From Rhodothalassiaceae bacterium (GTDB lineage Bacteria; Pseudomonadota; Alphaproteobacteria; Sphingomonadales; Rhodothalassiaceae): 64,000 nt of DNA. The translations under genes were made by a program, and so were the position numbers. Under the pieces are notes generated by a model. It saw only the letters and a list, made by a program, of their open reading frames with translations. It searched no databases and was not told the origin of the DNA. Positions within the stretch are counted from its first letter, which is position 1. Every line of letters begins with the position of its first letter. This document shows positions 17,981-27,226 of the stretch, piece after piece. Location of the stretch: assembly GCA_026004935.1 (NCBI GenBank), contig BPKC01000001.1:1589491-1653490 (forward strand), in the 5' to 3' direction.

Positions 17981-19129
17981 ATGATCCTGACCGACGAACA
18001 GCGCATGGTGCGCGAGATGGCGCGGGCGTTCGCGCGCGAGCGGGTGCGCGCCGAGGCCGATTCCTGGGAGCGCGCGGGCCGCGTGCCGGCCGACTTTCTG
18101 CGCGAGATGGGCGCGCTCGGCCTGCTCGGGATGACGGTGCCCGAGGAATGGGGCGGGGCCGGCACGGACACCGTCTCCTACGCGCTCGCGCTGATCGAGA
18201 TCGCGGGCGGCGATGGCGGGCTGTCGACGATCATGAGCGTCAACAACTCGCCGGTGTGCGCCGCGATCCTGAAGGAGGGCACCGACGAGCAGAAGGAACG
18301 CTGGCTGAAGCCGCTCGCCAGCGGCGAGATCATCGGCGCCTTCTGCCTGACCGAACCGGAGGCCGGCTCGGATGCGGCGGCGCTGAAGACCCGCGCCCGG
18401 CGCGACGGCAACGGCTGGCGGATCACGGGCACGAAGCAGTTCATCACCTCGGGCGCGATCGCCTCGGTCGCGATCGTCTTCGCGGTGACCGATCCGGATG
18501 CCGGCAAGCGCGGCATTTCCGCCTTTCTCGTGCCCACCGACGCACCCGGCTTCAGGGTCGCGCGCATCGAGGAGAAGATGGGCCAGAAGTCGTCGGATAC
18601 GGCCCAGATCGTCCTCGACGACGTGAAGCTGCCGGCGGATGCCCTGCTGGGCGCGGAGGGCGCGGGCTACCGCATCGCGCTCGCCAATCTCGAGACGGGC
18701 CGCATCGGGATCGCCGCCCAGTCCGTCGGCATGGCCGCGGCCGCGCTGGAACACGCGCTCGCCTACGCCCGCGAGCGCCGGGCCTTCGGCAGGCCGATCG
18801 TGGAGCATCAGGCGGTGGGCCACCGTCTTGCGCAGATGGCGACCGAGGTGGAGGTGGCCCGCCAGATGGTGCTGTATGCCGCGGCCCTCAAGGATGCCGG
18901 CGCGCGCTGCCTCAAGGAGGCGTCAATGGCGAAGCTGTTCGCCTCGGAGATGGCCGAGCGGGTGGCGAGTGGCGCGATCCAGGTGCTCGGCGGCTACGGC
19001 TATCTGAAGGACCATCCGGTCGAGCGCATCTACCGCGACGTGCGGGTGACCCAGATCTACGAGGGCACCTCCGAGATCCAGCGTCTCATCATCCTGCGCG
19101 AGCTTCAGCGCGAGGCGGATGCCGGCTGA
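17981..19129 (+). CDS. Acyl-CoA dehydrogenase
   Basis: This 382-residue FAD flavoprotein oxidises acyl-CoA to trans-2-enoyl-CoA and passes electrons to ETF. Domains are in the standard order: alpha-helical N-terminus, beta-barrel middle with FCLTEPEAGSDAAALKT and WRITGTKQFITSG, and C-terminal helices. The catalytic base is Glu361 in YEGTSEIQRLIILR, the position seen in short- and medium-chain enzymes. Substrate chain length cannot be fixed, and a butyryl-CoA-type or branched-chain enzyme is possible. The ATG at 17981 has GGGAG upstream; an in-frame ATG at 17957 would add eight residues. It is not part of an obvious operon. Confidence 0.94.
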   Translation: MILTDEQRMVREMARAFARERVRAEADSWERAGRVPADFLREMGALGLLGMTVPEEWGGAGTDTVSYALALIEIAGGDGGLSTIMSVNNSPVCAAILKEGTDEQKERWLKPLASGEIIGAFCLTEPEAGSDAAALKTRARRDGNGWRITGTKQFITSGAIASVAIVFAVTDPDAGKRGISAFLVPTDAPGFRVARIEEKMGQKSSDTAQIVLDDVKLPADALLGAEGAGYRIALANLETGRIGIAAQSVGMAAAALEHALAYARERRAFGRPIVEHQAVGHRLAQMATEVEVARQMVLYAAALKDAGARCLKEASMAKLFASEMAERVASGAIQVLGGYGYLKDHPVERIYRDVRVTQIYEGTSEIQRLIILRELQREADAG

Positions 19130-19243
19130 GGCGTCGCTTGCGCGGGGCGCGCTGCCTTGAAACCGCCGCCGATTGCGCGCATCAATGGGTTGACGGGCCG
19201 GGCGCCTCGTGGCGCGGGGTGCGGTGTTCGCGAGGAAGGGAGC

Positions 19244-20362
19244 GTGGTGGTGCGCATCATCGGTGCGGTGGCGGTGGCCGCGGGCATGGCCCTTCTGGCG
19301 GGGACGGTGGCGGCCGCGGAGCCGCCGGAGTCCGGGCCGGGGATCGGGAGCGTGACCAATGACGATCCGCGGCGCGCCGACGAGACGCCTCCGCCGCCCG
19401 CATTCGGCCCCTGGCTCGAGGAGCTGAAGGCCGAGGCGCGCGCCGCCGGAATCTCGCAGGCCACGCTCGAACGCGCGCTCGCCGGGCTCGAGCCCGATCC
19501 CGAGGTCATCGCGCGCGACCGCCGGCAGCCGGAATTCACCCAGACGGCCGCCCAGTATCTGGCCGCGCGGGTCAGCGACACCCGCATCGCCAGGGGGCGC
19601 GAGATGATGCGCCGGCACCGCGATCTGCTGCGCGCGGTGGAGGAGGCCTACGGCGTCCAGGCGCGCTTCATCGTCGCCATCTGGGGGCTCGAGACGAACT
19701 ACGGCGGTTTTACCGGCGACTGGTCGGTGGTGCGCTCGCTCGCCACATTGGCCTGGGACCGGCGGCGGTCCTCCTTCTTCCGGAGCGAGCTCATCGCCGC
19801 GCTCAGGATTCTCGATGCCGGCCACATCACGCCCGAGGCGATGCGGGGCTCCTGGGCGGGCGCCATGGGCCAGAGCCAGTTCATGCCGTCCTCCTTCCTG
19901 CGCTATGCCGCCGACTTCTACGGCGACGGCCGGCGCGACATCTGGACGGACGAGGCCGACGTCTTCGCCTCGATCGCGAACTACCTGAAGGAAGCGGGCT
20001 GGCGTCCGGACCTGACCTGGGGCCGGCCCGTCAAGCTGCCGGCCGACGCCGCCGCGCTGTGGGAGAGGGTGCGACGGCGCGAGCCGCCCGCAAGCTGCGG
20101 CCGCGCGCTCAGGGACCATTCGCGCCTGCTGCCGCTCGGCGAATGGCAGGCGCTCGGCGTGCGCCGGCTCGACGGCCGGGATCTGCCGAAGCGCCCCGAT
20201 GTCGAAGCCTCGCTCGTGCAGCCGGACGGACCGGGCGGACAGGCCTATCTGACCTATGCCAATTTCCGGGCCATTCTGCGCTACAACTGCTCCAATCTCT
20301 ACGGGCTCGCCGTCGGGCTGCTCGCGGACGCATTGAAGACGGAGGAGCAGGCTCAGCGATGA
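19244..20362 (+). CDS. mltB: Lytic murein transglycosylase, MltB family
   Basis: The 372-residue protein cleaves peptidoglycan glycan strands with formation of 1,6-anhydroMurNAc ends. The GTG start after AGGAAGGGAGC yields a good Sec signal (RIIGAVAVAAGMALLAGTVAAA). The catalytic Glu sits in IWGLETNYGGFTG, and the family blocks GSWAGAMGQSQFMPSSFLRYA and DIWTDEADVFASIANYL are intact. There is no lipobox, so it is probably soluble and periplasmic. The stop overlaps the rlpA ATG (ATGA), which suggests translational coupling, and a D,D-carboxypeptidase gene follows. Together they form a cell-wall remodelling cluster. Confidence 0.92.
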   Translation: MVVRIIGAVAVAAGMALLAGTVAAAEPPESGPGIGSVTNDDPRRADETPPPPAFGPWLEELKAEARAAGISQATLERALAGLEPDPEVIARDRRQPEFTQTAAQYLAARVSDTRIARGREMMRRHRDLLRAVEEAYGVQARFIVAIWGLETNYGGFTGDWSVVRSLATLAWDRRRSSFFRSELIAALRILDAGHITPEAMRGSWAGAMGQSQFMPSSFLRYAADFYGDGRRDIWTDEADVFASIANYLKEAGWRPDLTWGRPVKLPADAAALWERVRRREPPASCGRALRDHSRLLPLGEWQALGVRRLDGRDLPKRPDVEASLVQPDGPGGQAYLTYANFRAILRYNCSNLYGLAVGLLADALKTEEQAQR

Positions 20363-21195
20363 CAGGGGCGGCACCGGCTGCTGACCGGATGCGGCCGCCG
20401 GGCGCGGGGACGGTGATGCGGCGGCGGGCGGGACATGCCGGCGCGCTGGTGCTGCTGCCGCTCCTGCTGCTGGCGGCCTGCGCGGGGCCGCATTTCCCGA
20501 CCCGCACCAGCCCGCCGCCCACGGTCGCGAACCCGAAGGTCGGCCAGCCCTACCAGGTGGCCGGCAGATGGTACGTCCCGCGCGAGGACTGGAACTACGA
20601 CGAGGTCGGCATCGCCTCCTGGTACGGCCCCGGCTTTCACGGCAAGCGCACGGCCAGCGGCGAGATCTTCGATCAGAACAAGCTCACCGCCGCGCATCCG
20701 ACCCTGCCGCTGCCCAGCTATGTGCGCGTCACCAATCTGGAGAACGGGCGGGCGATCAATCTCAGGGTCAACGACCGCGGCCCCTTCGCCAAGGGCCGGA
20801 TCATCGACGTCTCGCGCCGCGCCGCCCAGCTTCTCGGCTTTGCCGCGAAGGGCACGGCGCGGGTGCGCGTCCAGATCATCCGGCCGGACGGCACCCTCGG
20901 CGACCGCAGCAAGGCGCCGCCGCCGCAGATCGCATCGGCCGAAACATCCGTGCATCTGCCCGTCTATGTCCAGGTGGGGGCCTTCGCGAGCCGGGAGAAC
21001 GCCCGCGCCGTCAAGCGCCGGGTGGCGGAGCTCGGGCGCGTCGTCATCGTCCCGGTCTCCACTCCCGGCCGCACCCTTTACAGGGTCCGGATCGGCCCCT
21101 ATCAGGACCTCGAGAAGGCGCGCCGGGTGCTGGAGCGCGCGATCCGCATCGGCTTCTTCGAGGCGCGGCTGTTTTCGGCCGATGCGGAAGGCTAG
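20359..21195 (+). CDS. rlpA: Septal ring lytic transglycosylase RlpA family lipoprotein
   Basis: This 278-residue lipoprotein has a lipobox LLAAC (Cys41 with this start). Its double-psi beta barrel at about residues 85-150 contains ASWYGPGFHGKRTASGEIFD and the VNDRGPF loop with the proposed catalytic Asp139. A SPOR domain (about 199-271, YVQVGAFASRENARAVKRR) binds denuded septal glycan. In Pseudomonas RlpA cleaves glycan strands at division sites. The ATG overlapping the mltB stop has GGAGGAG upstream. An internal ATG at 20416 would give a more conventional signal peptide, so the start is uncertain. Confidence 0.93.
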   Translation: MTGAAPAADRMRPPGAGTVMRRRAGHAGALVLLPLLLLAACAGPHFPTRTSPPPTVANPKVGQPYQVAGRWYVPREDWNYDEVGIASWYGPGFHGKRTASGEIFDQNKLTAAHPTLPLPSYVRVTNLENGRAINLRVNDRGPFAKGRIIDVSRRAAQLLGFAAKGTARVRVQIIRPDGTLGDRSKAPPPQIASAETSVHLPVYVQVGAFASRENARAVKRRVAELGRVVIVPVSTPGRTLYRVRIGPYQDLEKARRVLERAIRIGFFEARLFSADAEG

Positions 21196-21251
21196 GGCGG
21201 GCAGGCCCGCGCCCCCGCGCTGACGGGCCTCGTGACAGGGGAGCTCGAGCT

Positions 21252-22448
21252 TTGCTTCGCAGAATCCTGAACAGATTGCTGTTCTGCGCGCTGGTCGTGA
21301 CGACAGGGGCGGTCGCCCGCGCCCATGCCCAGGGCATGACGACGGCGGCCGAGCACGCGATCCTGGTGGAATACGAGACGGGCGCGGTGCTCTTCGAGAA
21401 GGCCCCCGACGAGCGCTTTCCGCCCGCCTCCATGGCGAAGATGATGACGCTCTACATCGTCTTCGAGCAGCTCAAGTCCGGGGCGCTCACTCTCGACACC
21501 ACGACCCGCGTATCCGAGGCCGCCTGGCGGCGCTGGGCGGGCAGCGAGGGCTCGCTCATGTTCCTCGGTGTCGGCGAGGAGGTGACGGTCGAGCAGCTGA
21601 TCCGCGGCATCATCGTCTCGTCCGGCAACGACGCCTGCACGGTGGTGGCCGAGATGCTGGCCGGCAGCGAGGACGCCTTCGCCCAGTGGATGAACGCGAA
21701 GGCCGAGGAGCTGGGCATGACGAACAGCCGGTTCCAGAACGCCTCCGGCTGGCCGGCGCCCGACCAGTACACCACCGCCCGCGATCTCGCGACGCTGGCC
21801 GCCCGCACGATCCGGGACTTTCCCGAGTATTATCACTACTATGCGGAAAAGACCTTCACCCACGGCACCGATTTCCGCACCGGCAAGCCGATCACCCAGC
21901 GCAACCGCAATCTTCTGCTCTGGCGCATGGAGGGTGCGGACGGGCTCAAGACCGGCCACACGAGCGCCGCGGGCTACGGGCTTACCGCCTCGGCCAGGCG
22001 CGGGGACCGGCGGCTGATCGTCGTGGTCTCGGGGCTGCGGTCGGAATCCGAGCGCGCGCGCGAGGCCCAGGCGCTGCTCGAATACGGGTTTAGGGCCTTC
22101 GACACCTATCGGCTGTTCGCGGCGGGCGAGCCGGTGGCACGGGCCGACGTGTGGCTGGGCGAGAAGGCCTCGGTGCCGCTGGTGCCGGCCGAGCCGGTGG
22201 CGCTCACGCTCAGCCGGCGCGATCGTGCGGGGCTGAAGGTGACGGTCCGCTACCCGAACCCGGTGCCGGCCCCGATTGCGAAGGGCGAGCAGATCGGCGA
22301 GCTGGTGCTGAGCTGGCCGTCGCTCGACGAGCCGCGGCGGATTCCTTTGCTCGCGGGCGAGGATGTCGCGCCCGTGCGCGGCTTCGGCAAGATCGCGGCG
22401 GCGCTGGAGTATCTGGTCTTCGGGGCCTCCGGCGGCGAAGGATCCTGA
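21252..22448 (+). CDS. dacC: D-alanyl-D-alanine carboxypeptidase, PBP5/6 type
   Basis: This low-molecular-weight penicillin-binding protein trims the terminal D-Ala from peptidoglycan pentapeptides. With a TTG start after AGGGGAG it has 398 residues and a signal peptide ending near AHAQ. The serine-protease-like motifs are SMAK (Ser60, Lys63), SGN (124-126) and KTG (233-235). The C-terminal beta-rich PBP5-like domain (about 290-370) is present, followed by a short amphipathic tail (KIAAALEYLVFG) likely to bind the membrane. It lies 56 bases after rlpA and 4 bases before tmk, so it is probably in one transcription unit. The symbol could equally be dacA or dacF. Confidence 0.93.
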   Translation: MLRRILNRLLFCALVVTTGAVARAHAQGMTTAAEHAILVEYETGAVLFEKAPDERFPPASMAKMMTLYIVFEQLKSGALTLDTTTRVSEAAWRRWAGSEGSLMFLGVGEEVTVEQLIRGIIVSSGNDACTVVAEMLAGSEDAFAQWMNAKAEELGMTNSRFQNASGWPAPDQYTTARDLATLAARTIRDFPEYYHYYAEKTFTHGTDFRTGKPITQRNRNLLLWRMEGADGLKTGHTSAAGYGLTASARRGDRRLIVVVSGLRSESERAREAQALLEYGFRAFDTYRLFAAGEPVARADVWLGEKASVPLVPAEPVALTLSRRDRAGLKVTVRYPNPVPAPIAKGEQIGELVLSWPSLDEPRRIPLLAGEDVAPVRGFGKIAAALEYLVFGASGGEGS

Positions 22449-22452
22449 GCGC

Positions 22453-23094
22453 ATGGCGCGGCCCTGGTTCATCTCCATCGAGGGAGGCGAGGGCGTCGGC
22501 AAGTCCACACAGGCGCGCCGGCTCGTGCGCTGGCTCGAGGAACAGGGCGTGGCCTGCCTGCTCACCCGCGAGCCGGGCGGCGCACGCGGGGCCGAGGACA
22601 TCCGCCGCCTGCTCGTCGAAGGCCCGCCGGAGCGCTGGACGCCCATGGCCGAGGCGCTGCTGCACACGGCCGCCCGCGTCGAGCATGTGGAGGAGACCAT
22701 CGGCCCGGCGTTGCGGGCGGGACGCTGGGTGGTATCCGACCGCTTCGTCGATTCGACCATCGTCTATCAGGGCATCGTCAAGGGGCTCGGGATCGAGACG
22801 GTGGTGCGCCTGCACGAGCTCGCGCTCAACGGCGTCTATCCGGATCTCACCCTCATCCTCGACCTGCCGGCCGAGGAGGGCCTTGCGCGCGCCCGCGGGC
22901 GCGGGAGCGGCGAGGACCGCTACGAACGCCACGGCGACGCCTTTCACCGCCGCATCGAGGAGGGTTTTCGCGAGATCGCCCGCCGCTGGCCGAAGCGCTG
23001 CCGGCTGATCGACGCGAGCGGGGACGAGGACATGGTCGCGGCCCGAATCCGCTTCGCCGTCGCCCCGCTGATCGCGGGCGAACGCGGCGGGTGA
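22453..23094 (+). CDS. tmk: Thymidylate kinase
   Basis: The 213-residue enzyme phosphorylates dTMP to dTDP. Visible elements are the P-loop FISIEGGEGVGKSTQARRL, the DRX-type motif SDRFVDSTIVYQG, and the lid stretch RARGRGSGEDRYE. The ATG at 22453 lies 4 bases after the dacC stop. It is followed by holB, the usual alphaproteobacterial arrangement. Length and motifs are normal. Confidence 0.95.
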   Translation: MARPWFISIEGGEGVGKSTQARRLVRWLEEQGVACLLTREPGGARGAEDIRRLLVEGPPERWTPMAEALLHTAARVEHVEETIGPALRAGRWVVSDRFVDSTIVYQGIVKGLGIETVVRLHELALNGVYPDLTLILDLPAEEGLARARGRGSGEDRYERHGDAFHRRIEEGFREIARRWPKRCRLIDASGDEDMVAARIRFAVAPLIAGERGG

Positions 23095-23110
23095 GGGAAG
23101 GGGACGCGTG

Positions 23111-24295
23111 ATGGCGGGCGCGGCCTCCCGGCGCAGGGGCGAGCGGGCCGACGAGGCGGCGCTGGTCGCGGTCCGCCGCCCGCGCCTTGCCGACGACTTC
23201 ATCGGCCATGAGGACCAGGCGCGCCAGCTCCTCCAGGCTCTGCGCGCGGGCCGGGTGGGGCATGCCTGGCTGTTTGCGGGCGAGCGGGCGCTCGGCAAGG
23301 CGACGCTCGCCTTCGCCTTCGCCCGCGCGCTGCTCGCGCATGAGGGCACGGCTGTGCCGGAGGGCGGCTCCCTCTTCGGCCCGCAGGACCGCGCGGAAGA
23401 GGCGGAGGGCGGGGGCGCCGGCGCGGCGCTGTGGGCCCTCGGCGCCGACGAGGGGCTGATCCGGCGGCTGGCAGAGGGCACGGAGCCGCGGGCGGTCGTC
23501 ATCGACCCGGCCGAGATCGCGATCCGCGAGGGCGGCCGGGCGAGCCAGCAGATCCGCGTCGATGACGTCCGGCGGATCCAGCAGTTCCTCCAGATGCGGG
23601 CGGCACCCGGCGAACGCCGCGTGATCCTGGTCGACGATGCGGACCGGATGACGCCGGCGGCGGCCAACGCGATCCTCAAGATGCTGGAGGAGCCGCCTGC
23701 GGACGTCGTCTTCCTGCTCGTGGCGCATCGCTTGCACCGGCTGCCCGCCACCATCCGCTCGCGCTGCCGGCTGCTGCGCTTCGAGCCGCTCGCCGTCGAA
23801 AGGCTGGTGCCCTGGCTGGCCGCGCGGGTGCCGGACGGCGACGAGGAGGACCGCCTGGCCGCGGCCGCTCTCGCGGGCGGGGCGCCGGGACGGGCGCTGC
23901 GCCTGTTGGAGGGCGATCTCGTCGCCCGCTATCGCCGGCTGGTCGCCGCGCTGGCACAACCGCTCGAGGACGAGAAGGCCTTCCGCGAGCGGGCGTCGGC
24001 GATCGCCGCCGTCACGGAATGCGAGGAAGAGGACCGCGCGCTGCTGCTCGATCTGCTGCGCGGCCTGCCGCTGCGGCTTGCGCGCGCGCTGGCGGCGGGA
24101 GAAGGGGCGGGCGCGCGGCTCATCGACGAGGAGCGGGCGGCGGCCCGGCGGCTGGCGCCAAGGGGCGCGGAGGCGGTCTTCGCCTTCCGGGACCTGCTCG
24201 CGGCGCGCCTCGACGAGGCCGAGCGGCTTTATCTCGATCTCAAGGCGGTGCTATGGACGCTCGTTGCGCGATTCGACGCGCTGGCGGCCCGCTGA
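23111..24295 (+). CDS. holB: DNA polymerase III subunit delta'
   Basis: HolB is part of the clamp loader that places the beta clamp on DNA. The 394-residue protein has an AAA+ fold with a P-loop-like GERALGKATLAFAFA. The sequence ILVDDADRMTPAAANAILKMLEEP is followed by the SRC arginine-finger motif (IRSRCRLLRFEP). The stretch where E. coli delta' has zinc-binding cysteines is replaced by an acidic, Gly-rich insertion without them, which is common in Alphaproteobacteria. A GTG directly before the chosen ATG is an alternative start. It sits between tmk and metG. Confidence 0.9.
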   Translation: MAGAASRRRGERADEAALVAVRRPRLADDFIGHEDQARQLLQALRAGRVGHAWLFAGERALGKATLAFAFARALLAHEGTAVPEGGSLFGPQDRAEEAEGGGAGAALWALGADEGLIRRLAEGTEPRAVVIDPAEIAIREGGRASQQIRVDDVRRIQQFLQMRAAPGERRVILVDDADRMTPAAANAILKMLEEPPADVVFLLVAHRLHRLPATIRSRCRLLRFEPLAVERLVPWLAARVPDGDEEDRLAAAALAGGAPGRALRLLEGDLVARYRRLVAALAQPLEDEKAFRERASAIAAVTECEEEDRALLLDLLRGLPLRLARALAAGEGAGARLIDEERAAARRLAPRGAEAVFAFRDLLAARLDEAERLYLDLKAVLWTLVARFDALAAR

Positions 24296-24368
24296 GCGGG
24301 CGGCACGGGGTGCGCGGTGAGACCGCCCGCGCACGGATCCCCGCGAAAAGAGGGAGCAGCCCGGCGCC

Positions 24369-25925
24369 ATGACCGACGAAACGCCGCGATACTACGTGAC
24401 GACGCCCATCTACTATGTGAACGACGTGCCGCACATCGGCCACGCCTACACGACGCTCGCCTGCGACGTGCTGGCGCGCTTCCACCGCCTTGACGGGCGC
24501 GAGGTGCTGTTTCTGACCGGCACCGACGAGCACGGCCAGAAGGTGGAAAAGGCTGCGGCCGCCGCCGGGCTCGACCCGCAGAGCTTCTGCGACCGGGTAT
24601 CGGAGCGCTTCCGGGCGCTTGTCGATGTCATGGATTTTTCGCCCGACGACTTCATCCGCACCACCGAGCCGCGCCACATCGCCGCCGCCCAGGAGCTGTG
24701 GCGGCGCATGGAGGCGAACGGCTGGATCTACGAGGGCGTCTATGCCGGCTGGTATTCCGTGCGCGACGAGGCCTTCTACCAGGAATCCGAGCTCGTCGAG
24801 GGGCCGGACGGCCGCAGGCTCGCGCCCACCGGCGCGCCGGTGGAATGGGTCGAGGAGCCGAGCCTCTTCTTCCGCCTGTCGGCCTTCGAGGACCGGCTGC
24901 TCGCCTTCTATGACGCCCATCCCGACTTCGTGCTGCCCAGAAGCCGGATGAACGAGGTCAGAAGCTTCGTCGCCGGCGGGCTGAAGGATCTGTCGATCTC
25001 GCGCACGAGCTTCACCTGGGGCATTCCGGTGCCGGGCCATGACGGCCACATCATGTACGTGTGGGTGGATGCGCTCACCAACTATCTCTCGGCGCTGGGC
25101 TTTCCGGACGAGAGCGCGCCGCGCTTCCGGCGCTTCTGGCCGGCCGATCTGCACATGGTCGGCAAGGACATCCTGCGCTTTCACGCCGTCTACTGGCCGG
25201 CCTTTCTGATGGCGGCGGGCCTCGAGCCGCCGCGGCGCGTCTTCGCCCACGGCTGGTGGACGAACGAGGGGCAGAAGATCTCGAAGTCGCTGGGCAACGT
25301 CATCGATCCCTTCCGGCTCGTCGAGGAATTCGGCGTCGATGCCGTGCGCTACTTTCTGCTGCGCGCCGTGCCCTTCGGCCAGGACGGCGATTTCGCCCGC
25401 CAGGCCTTCGTCGAGCGGGTGAATGCGGATCTCGCCAACGACTTCGGCAATCTCGCGCAGCGGGTGCTCTCAATGATCTACAGGAACTGCGAGGCCCGGA
25501 TCCCGGAGCCCGCCGCTCTTCAGGATGAGGATTGCGCGCTGCTGGATTCGGCTGCGGCCGCGCTGGAGGAGATGCGGGCGGCGCTCGCCGTCCAGGCCTT
25601 CCACCAGGCCATCGAGGCGCTGTGGGCGCGGGTGGGGGCCGCGAACGGCCATGTCGCGAACACGCAGCCCTGGGCGCTGAAAAAGACGGATCCCGCGCGC
25701 ATGCGCACGGTGCTGTGGACGGCGGCCGAGACGATCCGGCGGCTGGCGATCCTCGCCCAGCCCTTCACCCCGCGGGCGATGGCGCGGCTTCTGGATCAGC
25801 TCGGCGTGCCGGCTGATCGCCGCCGCTTCGCGGATCTCGCCGATCCGGCCGCCCGGCTTGCGCCCGGCACCGAAATCGCGCGCCCCGAGGGCGTGTTTCC
25901 GCGGCTTGCGCTGGAAGAGGCATGA
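24369..25925 (+). CDS. metG: Methionyl-tRNA synthetase
   Basis: This 518-residue class I aminoacyl-tRNA synthetase charges tRNA-Met. The HIGH motif occurs literally in VNDVPHIGHAYTT, and the KMSKS loop appears as EGQKISKSLGN. The anticodon-binding helical domain follows (about 380-500). The protein ends without the C-terminal tRNA-binding/dimerisation domain found in E. coli MetG, which fits the shorter alphaproteobacterial form. Its stop overlaps the tatD start (ATGA), showing coupling. Confidence 0.96.
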   Translation: MTDETPRYYVTTPIYYVNDVPHIGHAYTTLACDVLARFHRLDGREVLFLTGTDEHGQKVEKAAAAAGLDPQSFCDRVSERFRALVDVMDFSPDDFIRTTEPRHIAAAQELWRRMEANGWIYEGVYAGWYSVRDEAFYQESELVEGPDGRRLAPTGAPVEWVEEPSLFFRLSAFEDRLLAFYDAHPDFVLPRSRMNEVRSFVAGGLKDLSISRTSFTWGIPVPGHDGHIMYVWVDALTNYLSALGFPDESAPRFRRFWPADLHMVGKDILRFHAVYWPAFLMAAGLEPPRRVFAHGWWTNEGQKISKSLGNVIDPFRLVEEFGVDAVRYFLLRAVPFGQDGDFARQAFVERVNADLANDFGNLAQRVLSMIYRNCEARIPEPAALQDEDCALLDSAAAALEEMRAALAVQAFHQAIEALWARVGAANGHVANTQPWALKKTDPARMRTVLWTAAETIRRLAILAQPFTPRAMARLLDQLGVPADRRRFADLADPAARLAPGTEIARPEGVFPRLALEEA

Positions 25926-26752
25926 TGAGCGAGGCTCCCCTGCTCGTCGACAGCCACTGCCACCTCAACTACGAGGGGCTGAGGGAGGATGTCGCCGGCG
26001 TGCTGGCCCGGGCCCGCAACGCCGGCGTCGGCTGGGTGCTCACCATCAACACGCGGCTGTGCGAGGCCGAGGAGGTGCGCGCCATCGCCGCCGCGCATCC
26101 GGGGGTGTTCGCCTCGGTCGGCGTCCATCCGCACGAGGCGGAATCGGGCGGTGTCACGGACCCGGCCGAGCTCGTCGCACGCACGGCGGACCCGTTGGTC
26201 GTCGGCATCGGCGAGACGGGGCTCGACTATTACTACGAGCATTCCCCGCGCGCCGCCCAGCGCGAAAGCTTCGCCGCCCACATCGCCGCGGCCCAGGAGA
26301 CGGGGCTGCCGCTCATCGTCCACACCCGCGAGGCCGAAGAGGACACGGCCGCGATGCTGAAGCGCGCCATGGCCGCGCGCCCCTTCCGCTTCCTGCTGCA
26401 CTGCTTCACCGGCTCGCGCCGCTTCATGGAGGAGATGGTGGAGATCGGCGCTTACGTGTCGCTTTCCGGCATCGTGACCTTCAAGAGCGCGCGGGAGCTG
26501 CAGGAGACGGCCCGCCACATCCCCGCCGCGCGGCTGCTGGTGGAGACGGATGCGCCCTATCTCGCCCCCGTGCCCCATCGCGGCAAGCGCTGCGAGCCGG
26601 CCTATGTGGCGGATACGGCGCGCTTCGTGGCCGAGCTGCGGGGCGAGACCCCGGCCGAGCTCGCCCGCCGCACGACCGAAAACTTCTTCCGCCTCTTCGA
26701 GAAGGCCGCCGCCCACCGCACCACCCGCGGCCCGATCCCCGCAGCGGCTTGA
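25922..26752 (+). CDS. tatD: TatD-family DNA exonuclease/deoxyribonuclease
   Basis: This metal-dependent hydrolase of the TatD/YcfH family has 276 residues. Metal ligands are visible in VDSHCHLNY (HxH), GETGLDYYY, LIVHTREA, LLHCFTG and VETDAPYLAP. Characterised members act as 3'-5' exonucleases on damaged single-stranded DNA. The first ATG overlaps the metG stop, and a second ATG at 25925 is also possible. Normally the MBL-fold hydrolase gene follows directly. Here a toxin-antitoxin-like pair intervenes. Confidence 0.93.
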   Translation: MMSEAPLLVDSHCHLNYEGLREDVAGVLARARNAGVGWVLTINTRLCEAEEVRAIAAAHPGVFASVGVHPHEAESGGVTDPAELVARTADPLVVGIGETGLDYYYEHSPRAAQRESFAAHIAAAQETGLPLIVHTREAEEDTAAMLKRAMAARPFRFLLHCFTGSRRFMEEMVEIGAYVSLSGIVTFKSARELQETARHIPAARLLVETDAPYLAPVPHRGKRCEPAYVADTARFVAELRGETPAELARRTTENFFRLFEKAAAHRTTRGPIPAAA

Positions 26753-26777
26753 CGGGGCTTTGCGGGATCCCATTTAA

Positions 26778-26794
26778 GTGATATCACATGTGAT
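26778..26794. promoter_or_regulatory. Overlapping palindromes, probable TA operator
   Basis: Two perfect palindromes overlap just before the PIN-domain start: GTGATATCAC (26778-26787) and ATCACATGTGAT (26783-26794). The second ends one base before the GTG start. This fits autoregulation by a ribbon-helix-helix antitoxin of the type encoded downstream. No clear ribosome-binding site separates the site from the start. Confidence 0.55.
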
Positions 26795-27226
26795 GTGAAG
26801 CTGGTGCTCGATCCCGATGTCGTCGTCGCGGCGATGCGCAGCCCGGCCGGTGCATCCGCGGAGCTGCTGAGGCTTGCGGTCGCGGGCCGGGTCAGGCTCG
26901 CGGCGAGCGTCGCCTTGGCGCTCGAGTACGAGGCGATCTGCTCCGACCCGAAACACTGGATGGCGGCGGGACTGACGCGTGATGAGGTCCAAATCTTTAT
27001 CGATGCGGTGATTGCGCTGATGGAGCCCGTCGCGATCCACTACCGGTGGCGGCCTCAGCTCAAGGATCCTGTTGACGAGATGGTCCTGGAAGCCGCGATC
27101 AATGGAGGCGCCGAGGCGATCGTGACCTTCAACCGTCGCGACTATGGTCGAGCGCCCGAGAGGTTCGGCATGGATGTCTGGTTGCCGGGTGAGGCGTTGG
27201 AAGAATGGCGAAAGCGCAGGAAGTGA
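26795..27226 (+). CDS. PIN-domain putative toxin
   Basis: The 143-residue protein belongs to the PIN-domain putative-toxin family often annotated as TA system toxin component, PIN family (COG1569-like). Such proteins are metal-dependent ribonucleases. Acidic positions are visible: the first in MKLVLDPDVVV (Asp6/Asp8), then EYEAI, a middle pair in DPVDEMVLEAA, and the late Asp in TFNRRDYGR. The proposed start is a GTG directly after a double palindrome. The last 22 bases overlap the next gene, so the toxin is upstream of its presumed antitoxin. It interrupts the conserved tatD-MBL neighbourhood, which suggests acquisition by transfer. Confidence 0.82.
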   Translation: MKLVLDPDVVVAAMRSPAGASAELLRLAVAGRVRLAASVALALEYEAICSDPKHWMAAGLTRDEVQIFIDAVIALMEPVAIHYRWRPQLKDPVDEMVLEAAINGGAEAIVTFNRRDYGRAPERFGMDVWLPGEALEEWRKRRK